Shown one piece after another: positions 1-9,835 of a stretch of DNA of 64,000 nt. A program made the position numbers and the translations under genes. Below the pieces are notes generated by a model. The model did not search any database. It was not told the origin of the DNA and worked only from the letters and a program-made list of their open reading frames with translations. The stretch comes from Trichostrongylus colubriformis. Taxonomy: Eukaryota > Nematoda > Chromadorea > Rhabditida > Trichostrongylidae. Every line of letters starts with the position of its first letter. Position 1 is the stretch's first letter. The stretch is from contig OZ022256.1 in NCBI GenBank assembly GCA_963978905.1, forward strand, positions 29,165,426-29,229,425, in the 5' to 3' direction.

Positions 1-1920
1 CAAAAATCAACCTATGAAGGGATTCGGAAACAAATGGTACTTCTTGGTATGACAAAAGATTGCTACAAATGCATTTGTGGGTATTCTTTTTGATCTGGAT
101 GGTATGTAGGTTAAGTAGAGGGGATACCGAGTGTGCGTATTTTTGCTGGATACCCCATTTTAGCCTGTAAGGCAACAAACAGTTAAGTGATTCAATTCAA
201 CGAACATGATCGTTTTGTAGAGCAGAAAAAGCCCCTCAAAAACATATATGTGCATATTTTGACTTTTTGACGGAATCAAATCCCTCATCAATGCCCTTCA
301 TCAAAGGGATTCTCAACTTCAAAAAACTCACTCCTCATATCTTTAATTTATCCGAGAGATTCTTGAAATACTATGAACTGTTAAATGAACCTTGATGGTG
401 TGAAGTTGGAGTCTCTGTTTTCTGCTAACTTTAGCTGCAATCCTTGCAGATGCCTGCTAGAAATGATAAGAGATAGCGCGTCCCATGTACCTGCAAGGAT
501 AGTGACAGATCTTCATTTTTTCATGTAAGTCACCATCCCGCGAGTATCATATTCCCTACATCGTTACCAGCCTCATCGCCATGTTCATTTTCTCCCTACT
601 GTTGATATGTTGATATTTCGTCCCTATTGTTATCCCATTACCTAATATTGCAATGGGGCGGCATTCGATGTCGCAGTTACACAAGTTATTTGTTTCGTTC
701 CGGCGAAAGATCCGGGTTTATATTGTTTGATTTCCATTTCCCTTGCCTCAACTTCCATTCGACGGCGTTTCTTAGGCCGCTTCCATACTTTGCGCACCGA
801 CGCCGTCACGCGCGTGCCTGCGTCACGCGCGTGACGCAGGCACGCGCGTGACGCAGGCACGCGCGTGACGGCGTCGGTGCGCAAAGTATGGAAGCGGCCT
901 TAGATTCCTCAAACCACGGAAACTCGTAGCTCTGGCGTTACTTCCTGTGCGTGTTTGAGTAGGCGGTGTTTCGGGAATGGATACGAGAATCTAGGGCTAT
1001 GCAGGGCTTTGTAATCCTCCAAACGTTTGAAAGCGACCTTCTTGTCCAGAGAAAACTCTATTGACGTAGCATCAATTGAAACTAAACCAATAATAGCATT
1101 CTGTGGTGGCCCAGCGGAGGGAACCATATATTACCATAAAATGCGAAATAAGTAGCTGAAAGCATGCTGAGGAGATGCAGAACGAAAATTATCATGAACA
1201 ATTTTCCTGAACTTGCCCACCATCGTTCAAAAAACTTGAAAAACGCAATCTGCCACTTCTCATGGGAATGGGTGCTTAGGTGTGGTCCGTTGGACTTATT
1301 TTTCCAACTCTATACACCTGGGAATGAGTACTGTTACCTAAAGGCACTGCATGAGAAAAGAGCTCCTCATTTTTTTGAGCGAATAGCTCGTGCATGATTG
1401 CCACAAAACACTACGGAATCCATGCATAACTTTAAATTTCGAAAAGAAGTATGTCGTCGAAAACCTTGGGGGCGATCAGTGGACAAGTGGGTAAGAGCAA
1501 ATGTACTCGAGAGATGAGGCACTTGGAAGAATGACACGATTTGTCGTGGGAGAGATCTTCGAAATGTCGAAGAGTTTGTGAAAAAAAAATGATAAGCAAG
1601 CTCTGCGAAGTATTCCAAATTCACCTAAACAAGCCATGTTTCCAAATTATCGGGGAATAGCTGCAGCCGTTCAATAGCAAGGATCAATCAGCTATCATTT
1701 TATGTCTTTCATACTTTGTGTCAACAGCGTGTGTTCGGTTTTTTGTTTAAATGATCTGCGAGGCATATTGCCCGATTTTCATGGAGTCTGAAGACATAGA
1801 GTACTGTGCAAATGCCTTTGAAGCATAATATGGTTGGTGTTACCCCTTGTCCCCAGAAAGCATCCTGTAGGAGTTGAAGTGTGAGTTAACACGTGTTCAG
1901 TTAGCACGTCTGCCTTTCAG
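1..1920. other. Upstream intron of fat-4, no exon recognised
   Basis: No coding exon could be supported here. The next fat-4 exon starts at 1921 in phase 0 and continues the cytochrome b5 domain, so a preceding exon with the HPGG haem-binding motif must exist. No HPGG-encoding stretch was found on the + strand, so that exon probably lies before the window and this is intron. The stretch contains the Harbinger-like palindrome at 775-899. Confidence 0.5.
775..899. mobile_element. Harbinger-like foldback MITE, TTA target duplication
   Basis: A near-total palindrome with perfect 43-bp arms (774-816 and 858-900, beginning GGCCGCTTCCATAC) around a 41-bp centre of CACGCGCGTGACGCAGG units, which holds its own 24-bp perfect palindrome (817-840). 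TTA is repeated on both sides (772-774, 900-902). Terminal GGCC plus a 3-bp TTA duplication is typical of PIF/Harbinger MITEs. A second element with the same GGCCGC ends lies at 57086-57238. Family assignment is an inference from ends and target site only. Confidence 0.65.
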
Positions 1921-4900
1921 GCTACAACAGTGTTCCATACATTCCATGCAGGATCAAAACAAGCGTATCGATGGCTGCAGCAGTTGAAGCAAGAATGTCC
2001 AACACAGGATCCACAAATCGTTGAGGAAAAGGTTTGAATTGTTCTTCCATTTATTTCCTGGTATGCATGGGTTGGGAATGGGGAGCGAAATTATTCCACT
2101 TTTAAATGTCTGGACTGGCTTTGCGTCCTGCGGGTATATAGCTCGCGAAGCTAAACAAAAAGGTTCATGAAGCAACCGCGTATATTAAGCTGAGAAGACT
2201 TTTTCATAGTTAGATGTGCGCTTGTTTGCCTCCGGTTTAGTTCACTTGATGTCGTTCGTAGTCCGCTGTATAGAATCTGTTCTTATTAGGTCCTACTTAC
2301 TTGTTGTCAATTGCGCACAAACGATGCGTCACGACAAAGAACGCTAGAATCAGCAATCTCTCTTGAAGCCCACTTCAAGCAATCTCTCTTGAAGCCCTTG
2401 AAGCTTTTTCCAATAGAACAGAACAGTGGTAGCGATATCAAGGATATCTAGGAAGAAGACATATGTGCACAAGAACGTCAATGATACAAGGAAAAATTAT
2501 GCGGTGTAGTTCGCGGTGAGAAGGTGGCTTTAGGCTCCAACAAGGTCCCACGGTGTGCTGCAAACAACCGCGTCCAAGTTCCTCTCCAGGGGAGGATTTC
2601 ACTGAGTGCGTATCACTGCCACGCATCACGGGTCCGTGCGTCCACGGAAAGATAAGCGAAAGAAGAGAGTCCCCTCTTGCGTGTTCTCAGATATTTTTTC
2701 ATTTTTTATCGCTGTCGAGTTGTAGTGCGGCCTTGCGTTTGTTTTCCATGAACGAGAGCTACCAACGAGCTTTCGGTCCACCACCGCTAGGGTTTTCCCC
2801 CCCCCCCCCCCCCATCCCTCGTATACTATGGGCTTTGGGATCCCATCATTTCTGGCGATATATGAATTTCGTGACAGACAGACGGACACACAAAACCGAT
2901 TTATATATAAAGGATGACGCAGTATGGTTCTACATAAACTTGAAGGTCAACAAGGCCAAATAATGGATCGCTACCTACCTTTTTCCAAAATTTCCACGCC
3001 CTCCAATTACAAATGGCGTTGCCTATGAGTAATAGCTATCTAATACCAAGCTTTCCATGAGTGGTGCTAGGATTTCTAGCCTCTTAGCCACTTCTCCATT
3101 TCGCAGGGCATGTTGGCTGGTCATTCCTTGGATTTGGTCCATCGTAGACTCAGGGTTTTTTGCACAAGAAGTCCAAATCTCTGTTCAGTTCTACGCCGAG
3201 ATAGTATATTCAGGAGGAGATGTTGCCAGGTTATGAAGACGTGAACATGGGCAACTTTGACATCACTGAAGAAAAAAGCGCATCAATTACAAAAAGCTTT
3301 GATCGCCTCCGACTGCGAGTTCGCCAAGAAGGTCTTATGGATGGCAGCATTCTGTTCTACTGCAGAAAGGTCAGTCCTTAACTAGAACTCTATAAAGAAT
3401 TACTCAGACGCTTCGACAAGCAGTAAAGCTCATGGTCGGATTCTTTACGTAGCAACCCTTTCATAGCAATGTACATAACTGATAATTATTTCGATAAAAA
3501 GCGTTCAGGTGATGGAAGCGCTGCTGATCATCGCGACTGCCGTGTACCTTCAGCTTAATGGCTGGTATATATCGTCAGCTGTGCTTATGGGTCTTGCGTG
3601 GCAGCAACTAGGATGGCTTATCCACGAGTTCGCACATAATCAACTCTTCAAGGATCATTGGCATAACGATATTGCAAGGTGCTACCTTTGTTCATACGCG
3701 CTTCGAGATATGGAGCTTTGTAGCGCACTCACTGAACCTCTTGATTCGCAGTTATTTCGTTGGCAACCTCCTGCAAGGGTTCTCATCGGGTGGATGGAAG
3801 GAACAGCACAACATCCATCACGCAGCTACTAACGTCGTCGGACGAGACGGGGATCTCGATCTGATGCCGCTTTGGGCTACTGTCGTCCAAGACCTCAAAG
3901 TACGTTGTTGTTTGTTTGTCCATTGTTTAATAAGACCAGGTGAGCTCTACAACATCGCGTTACGGGACACCGAAGAAGCGGACTGTGGGTAAAACGATGT
4001 GAACCATCCCACCACCCCACTATATATAAAGCGCTCCGTCTGCCTGTTTGTATACGTCCGTCCCTCCGTCCGTCTGTCATGACATTAAGTCAAAAACGAC
4101 CTGTGGAAATGAGGACATGTGTGGTATGGGTAAGACATTGGCCGAAAAATAAAGACCACACATGGTCTAATTAAGCTCCGCCCTCGGTGGGCGAGGCTTG
4201 AAACGTTTTCAGACCGAAATTCGTTATTGAGTTCTATCATGACCCAAACGTTGGGAAAGATGGATTAAACTCAGGGTTGAGTTTGTGAAAGTCATGAACG
4301 AGGCCTGGGCGCAGTGGGCGAAGCCTGGACGTTACATGAAAAACGACCTGGGGAGATGGGGACAAGTTTGGCCAGAGTGAATTCAGAATAGCACGTTTCC
4401 GAGATTCTAAAGAAGCAGTCTGATAACATCAGGACAAATTTCAGATGGCCGACAATTGGTGGCTCACAATCCTGCCTTATCAACACATCTACTGGTCTGT
4501 GATGCTGCCGTTTTTACGAATAAGTTGGCTTCTACAGTCAGTTGTATTTGTCAACGCCATGCCACAACACTACTACAAGTACTACAGAGAAAGAGCAGTT
4601 TACGAACAGGTGATTAATGCATCCAGTGATCAATGAAGATCGCTCTCCTTTATTCTCGAAGCCAGGCTCTTTCTTGAAAAAGCCTTTGTAAATAAAGCGC
4701 GACCTTCTGAGTTGTTACTTGCTCAAGTCTTTTTCCCATTTCCATCGAACCTTCGGGACGTGAAATATTAAAGTAAGAAGCTCTCGTCTGCACAGCTCTT
4801 TGACCGCTGAACTCTGTCAGTGGGATCAAGGCTCATATTTCGAGATGAGACAATTCCAGATTTTTTCTTCCAAAGTTCCGTGTTGTTCTGAATATGTGTG

Positions 4901-7150
4901 GATCAAAAGAAGGTCCATTTTTCTGTTCACTCCTTATATTAACGAAGACATCCCTTTCCGCCTCTTTACCTCTACCTGCGAAAGCATGAATTAAATGCCG
5001 AAATGGAAGGCTGAGGCGTCTGTGCCATACCTTTCCCGGTGTGTACCCCAATGCCAGGATTTCGCACCGCGGCATGTCGCAAGCGAAGCAATGCGGACGA
5101 GTTAAAGGCGCCATGTTGTTGGGTCCCGGAGCGATTACAAGTTAACTGCGTATCGGCCCCTAGCATTACTGTGTGATCGTTCTAAGGCCCAACTACCACG
5201 ACGCGCATAGCTCGCACACACTGCGTCGCACCGCGCTCGTCGTCCTGCGAAATCCTGACATAAGGATACGCCTCCTACCTTCCCCAGTGATCGTCAATCA
5301 TCATAGCATTGCCAGTTAGTACTATATATGATTATCAATTTACGATCTTTTGAGAGATCGGGCGAACGGACCGAAATCTCCTCAGCAGTGCGTGGTTTTC
5401 GCGGAATAGCAGACAAATTTGGAATTCACGTACCTTTCAAACCCGAAGCTTGACCCCCCCCCCCCCCCCGCCACGGTCAAGGATTCCTCTACAGCCTGAC
5501 CTTGGTCGCGCACCGCTGTGAAATTCTGGTGCTCCATAGTGAAGTGGTATACACGCGCGTGAAAACTTACCGTGTTTTACACGCGCGCAAGAACGTAGCG
5601 TTATAATGTTCTTCAGGAACTTTGCTTGCTGTCTCGCGGTCGTTCACATATATGTTGATTAAATGCACACTAAAAGAAATAGGATTGTGTATAATGGATA
5701 ATAATTTGAATGGGGAACTTGATACAAGTCAGTGATGTAGGTCTGGGTGTAAATAGAAAAGTAAGCAGGCGGTTACACGTAAAATACTATCCATGTGGAA
5801 GGCAGTGATTCAAATGAAATGTTAAAAGTAGAGAGATAATGGTAGGTGTTATAAAGGGCTGGTCCAACAGCGCTTTTTGATGTATTCGCGTGGCGGCAAA
5901 CCGTTATGACGTAGGGGAAGCGCCATAAAAGCTAATGACTGCTTCACTTCATGGAAGGAAGCGCGCGAACTGTTTACAGGTGGAGTAAGTCTTCTTAGGC
6001 CTTCGTTGCTCGACGGCATTATTTGAACACCCGAGAAAGACCCATGCTTGAAGGCTTGCTGACAGTTTTCTCCCAGGCATCTTTACATATTCGTTTTGAG
6101 TTATTGGGGATCTACGATGTCTTTCTATCCACGTATTTCTTTCATATTTCTAATCATTACAGGTATCTCTCACGCTGCACTGGATTCTGGTCTTCATTCA
6201 ACTGTATCTTCTTCCTACAATGCAAATCAGGTAAATAAAAACTCATAACATTTATCGCTCTTCCTTGTAATGTTTCCTTTAGGTTGATGTTCTTCGCGAT
6301 TTCTCAGCTCACCGGTGGATTTTTACTCGCTCATGTCGTTACCTACAACCACTATTCTGTGAACAAGTTTCCATGTATGTCTATTTATACCGAACGTGAT
6401 TCACCTTACTGTCCTGGCTCACACCACATAGGTTTTGCGATTCCCTTCCAGATAACTCCAACATCATGTCAAACTATGCGTGCCTTCAACTCAATACTAC
6501 ACGAAACATGCGTCCTGGCATATTCATTGACTGGCTGTGGGGTGGACTCAACTACCAAGTGAGCTCACTGATTGCTTTTTGAGCCAAAAGCGAGAGCAAG
6601 CTCTGGTGTGCGCTTGGGTATGTGCCATTTGTACACAGAAACCGCGATGCGGCGTCCGGCGTGCGATTCGATGGGTGCGAACTACGCGGCACGCCTTTTT
6701 TGGGTCTTGAAGCGATGTAAAGCTTTATGCCTTGGTTTTGGTGTAATCGCTTCAGAACCCGACTAACTCCGCGCGCGTAACTCGAAGTCATCGTACCGCG
6801 TGCCGAACACGGCCACGTTCATTTTCTGTCCTACTGACACACAGTCACGTGCGCCCTTGTCCCTCTCGTGTAAGGCATTGAGATGAAGTATATTTATTTC
6901 CAGATAGAGCATCATCTTTTCCCTACGATGCCTCGTCATAACCTCAGCAAGGTCAGCCCGGAGCGTTAGGCCTTTTTCAAGAATCTTTACAAGGGGATTA
7001 TTTCAGGTAATGCCAATGGTGAAAGCCTTCTGTGCAGAAAACGAGTTGCCGTACATGGTCGACGACTATTTCACCGGGTGGAAGTTGGAAATCCAGCAGT
7101 TCGCTAACGTCGCCAGAATTGCATCGAAGATGAAGAAAAAAATTCTGTAG
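1921..7150 (+). CDS. fat-4: Delta-5 fatty acid desaturase FAT-4, 3' part (exons 2-11)
   Basis: Front-end desaturase of the endoplasmic reticulum that adds the delta-5 double bond to C20 fatty acids in arachidonic and eicosapentaenoic acid synthesis, using electrons from its own cytochrome b5 domain. Exons: 1921-2031, 3214-3369, 3509-3678, 3752-3899, 4445-4609, 6163-6230, 6283-6374, 6452-6558, 6904-6951, 7007-7150 (TAG). Phases agree at every junction and give 402 residues; the nematode protein is about 447, so roughly 45 N-terminal residues with HPGG are missing. Visible features are the second haem histidine (VFHTFHAGS, exon 1921), HEFAH (3623-3637), HNIHH (3807-3821) and QIEHH (split over the 6558/6904 junction). 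Remembered nematode FAT-4 matches better than FAT-3, for example DVNMG and MPRHNL. Intron 2 (2032-3213), intron 5 (3900-4444), intron 6 (4610-6162) and intron 9 (6559-6903) hold repeats. The first exon at 111 nt and exon 6904 at 48 nt are very short. Confidence 0.92.
2797..2930. repeat. Poly-C tract plus GACAGACGGACACAC / TTTATATATA repeat
   Basis: Inside a fat-4 intron. A run of about 18 C is followed by a short element with GACAGACAGACGGACACAC and then TTTATATATAAAGGAT. The same two parts occur in opposite orientation at 4019-4080 (TATATATAAAG, then CCGTCCGTCTGTC), also in a fat-4 intron, so this is one dispersed repeat family present as an inverted pair. Confidence 0.55.
4019..4082. repeat. 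Inverted copy of the GACAGACGGAC / TATATATA repeat
   Basis: Reverse-complement relative of the element at about 2870-2915. It lies in the fat-4 intron 3900-4444 and is made of a TATATATAAAG segment followed by pyrimidine-rich CCGTCCGTCTGTC units. Confidence 0.5.
5150..5480. repeat. MITE-like GC-rich debris and poly-C tract in fat-4 intron 6
   Basis: GCGCATAGCTCGCAC (5205-5220) is shared with the MITE at 11485-11714. A run of about 15 C follows near 5454-5469. No open frame here looks like protein. Confidence 0.35.
6575..6840. repeat. Diverged member of the GTGCGAGCTATGCGCGCC MITE family
   Basis: Lies in fat-4 intron 9 (6559-6903). It shares GGGTCTTGAAGCGAT and GAACACGGCCACG with the better preserved element at 11485-11714, in foldback arrangement, but is too diverged to define its ends. 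Confidence 0.45.
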
Positions 7151-7240
7151 TTTCGTTTACATAAAATTTTCTCCATAATATTCGTGAAATATTATACTTC
7201 AACATCCAAATCTCATACTCGTGTCCAGCCATACTCATAA

Positions 7241-7441
7241 GGGTGTATGCCGTTGGGATTAAAAATCCACTTTGCGGCCTTCGATGTGCGACGTGCTAGT
7301 GTGAGCTATGCGCACCGTATTGTATGGGTCCTGAAGCGATGAGGGTGCCCTAACCCACATTTTAAGTGTAGCCGCTTCTCGCACCATCACTTCACATGCT
7401 GGACACGGCCACGCAAATTTTCTGTGCTAATGGCGTACACC
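7241..7441. mobile_element. Diverged foldback MITE (GGGTGTAT... family)
   Basis: Begins GGGTGTATGCC and ends GGCGTACACC, inverted. It contains GTGAGCTATGCGCACCG, GGGTCCTGAAGCGAT and GGACACGGCCACGC, all shared with the element at 11485-11714. Target duplications are not clear. Confidence 0.5.
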
Positions 7442-8098
7442 TTATACACAGTAGGCATATTCCATCTTCAGGGCAATATCCTCTCGAGCACATACGAGAA
7501 TGGGTTAACGATAGCACAATCTCCGTGCTTTCTAAACAGCTCAGGAATGCAGCTTGCAGTTAGTGTACATGTGAGCATCCGTTTTTTTTGTATCCTTCAA
7601 TCGCTTGATATTTATGAGGCTTAGAAGTGGAGGCATTACGAGGCAAAAACTCGCACTTTCGGCATCCCCTCTCCTTCGTCCACCACTGAGATCATATTAA
7701 AGACAGCACTAGGGGTAATGTGGTTATTGATGGATCCGTGAAGGAAGTTACTTACATGGAAACTATGAGCCTAAGAAGGCAATCTGTGGCGAAATTCCGG
7801 TGAAAAAGTGCGCCTCCAAGCTGTTGAAACGGGGCAACGGATAGGAGCTGCCGCCTTTCGATTATCGACCCCGCCTCCTGTCGAGGTGATACCTGGTCGG
7901 CTACCGTGAGAGCGGCCAGGAGTATGCGGTGAGATCGAAGGTATTGCAGCGTGCTTTCGCAGTTTTAGCCTGAAGCTCACTCCGAGAAAAAGAGGCTGCC
8001 GTGTCTCCAAACATTCCCGTGCGTTTACTTGGCAGCATGCCAATGGAAATTTCGTTCGGAGTATCCGCCTCTCAACGGAAAGGTCGTCCGCGTTGAGG

Positions 8099-8135
8099 AT
8101 CAGCGAGAGAAGGGGGACCCCCTTCTCTCGCTGAT
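8099..8135. repeat. Perfect 18-bp-arm hairpin
   Basis: ATCAGCGAGAGAAGGGGG is followed after one base by its exact reverse complement. It sits at the edge of sequence (about 8060-8260) that resembles 45740-46020 and ends in a TTTAAAGACA motif, reverse complement near 8253. Confidence 0.6.
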
Positions 8136-8780
8136 ATTTCTCGGGTCTTTGGCCATTTCCATCCGTTTTCTCTCCACTGTCTGTCTTACTAGCATCTCGA
8201 CTTTCAGATTCACTGCTTTTTTACTTTTCGTCCGAATTTATCCTAGTGCTGTCTTTAAATGCGTATATGATGCGTATATGTTTTAGATAGAGCTTCGTTT
8301 CCTCTATCGAATAGTGCTTTCTGTCTATGATACATACAAATGCCGTACTCTGTAGGTCCTCCTGGCATTCGAAAAGGCATCTGCTGACCTCCTGCGAACC
8401 AGACCCGGTCATCGAAGGTTAATGATACTTCGTTGATCAATTTCCTGTCAATAACAAAAGTTTGGTCAGGTCAGACTGTTTTGTAAAATCTCGAAGTTTA
8501 CCGAAAAAGGCACATGCCGAAGGTGCAGATTGTTGTTGAGTACTCCATTTATAGGCCTCAGGAATACGAAAGGATTTCAAATAGGAATAACACCTTTTTC
8601 CTATGCAGTCAAGCTCTATCAAATGAATAACTGGGAATTTTTGACCTCGAAGGTAGGCCAAGAAGCTAACGAAAACACACACTTTTGACCAGAACTCCCT
8701 TTTGAGCTTTAAAAGCAACAAATAGTTAAATGATCGAAACTACAGATAGGACTACTTGCAAAGTAAATGATGAAGATTTT

Positions 8781-9050
8781 GCCGTTTCAATCCCTTCCTG
8801 GCATGCGCCGCACATTCTTGTCCCATTCAGAATGGGAATGGCTGGGGAATGTGATGTGGCCTTTACAATGGCTTGCGGTGGCCAGCCACTGTACAAGTCA
8901 GTGCTTTTATCCTCCCGTCTAATACCAGTTTGCCGACCACGGAGTGATGAAAGGCTCGATTGGCCTGGGCGGAAGTTGATGCGGGATTTGATCCCCGCAC
9001 CATGAGGATGGGGTGTGCGCCACCTCTCACTATACCACCTCCGCCCAAGG
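8781..9050 (-). mobile_element. tRNA-derived SINE, copy A
   Basis: Read on the - strand from 9050 it starts with a tRNA-like head: GGGCGGAGGTGGTATAGTG resembles a pol III A box, and GGTGCGGGGATCAAATCCCG resembles a B box in a 6-bp T-arm-like stem. A body of about 200 bp follows that is shared, base for base over long stretches, with copy B at 32792-33053 in the opposite orientation (for example GGTCGGCAAA, GGCTGGCCACCGCAAG, AATGTGCGGCGCAT). Two dispersed copies with a tRNA-like 5' head fit a tRNA-related SINE; it is not a functional tRNA. Confidence 0.7.
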
Positions 9051-9240
9051 ACCACTCGAGAGCAGAAAAAGCTTCATCAGGAGCACATGCATATATTTTT
9101 TGACCTCGATGGTAGTCGAAGATGAAGAATTGCCGAAAGTGCAAATTTTTGCTTCCTGCTTACTCCACCTCTGAGCCTCATGAATAAAAGATTTCAAAAA
9201 AAGTAGCGTGTCACAAAACAAAAGAAGCTCTATCGAATCC

Positions 9241-9389
9241 ATACAGTCCATTTTGCAGCGCTTGATTGGGTAGGTAGCCTACGGACTTGGGTGAGAGTGT
9301 ATCAATTTCTCTCACCCCGCCACACACCCTCACTCTCGCCAACCCAAGTTCGCAGGCCATGCCCAATCAAGCGCCGAATGGACTGTATA
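9241..9389. mobile_element. Foldback MITE with TACAGTCCATT ends
   Basis: The left end ATACAGTCCATTTTGCAGCG...TTGATTGGG is mirrored by CCCAATCAAGCGCCGAATGG...ACTGTATAT at the right. The inner parts (CTCACCCCGCCACACACCCTC and the strand opposite) also pair. A related copy lies at 21222-21395. Confidence 0.6.
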
Positions 9390-9835
9390 TAAACACCGGA
9401 ATATGAAGAGGAAATTGTGAAATTCGGGGAATTAAGAGCGTTACGAACTCTTCTCGCCCTTTCCGAGTGCAAGGCACTACTGCATGTGACACTTCGACTA
9501 CATACCCACGTAAAAACTAAAAAAAAGTGAAAACTTGAAAAATGAGCATACATTGAGGACACATTTATTGAATACAATTTTACCATTTCAGCAATTTTCT
9601 TCACAGTGTACTTTTAATTTGAAATAACTTAGGACATAATGAAAAAGAAAAACATTAAGAAAAACACAATAACACTTGGTAATGACGTGAACTACTATTC
9701 CTATTGAGGTCTAAAGAGTTGCTAAACATAAAGAAGAATACAAAAATAACATACAAATCACTATGTTGCTGCACTGCGCAATTTCAGACCAACACCCGAG
9801 AAAGCCCGCCAAGTCTTAGATAGTACATTTCTAGA

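Larger units (their letters stand above)
7151..9835. other. Convergent intergenic region between fat-4 and spt-5
   Basis: The two genes face each other with their 3' ends. No additional host gene was recognised. The interval holds a MITE (7241-7441), a hairpin (8099-8135), a SINE (8781-9050) and a foldback (9241-9389). Neither gene shows a canonical AATAAA close to its stop codon. Confidence 0.6.

Noticed and set aside
1441..1500. Possible HPGG-like exon (ENLGGDQW) for fat-4
   Set aside because: No His-Pro, and its donor would leave phase 2 while the next exon starts in phase 0.
2553..2963. 136-codon ORF in fat-4 intron
   Set aside because: Runs through the poly-C tract and a dispersed repeat; proline run is an artefact of poly-C.
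3509..7150. Delta-6 desaturase FAT-3 instead of FAT-4
   Set aside because: The histidine boxes fit both, but [18 protein letters not shown] and MPRHNL and the C-terminus match remembered FAT-4 (delta-5) clearly better than FAT-3.
8995..9050. A functional tRNA gene
   Set aside because: Head has A- and B-box-like parts but no proper acceptor or anticodon stems, and it is repeated with a 200-bp body, so it is SINE-like.
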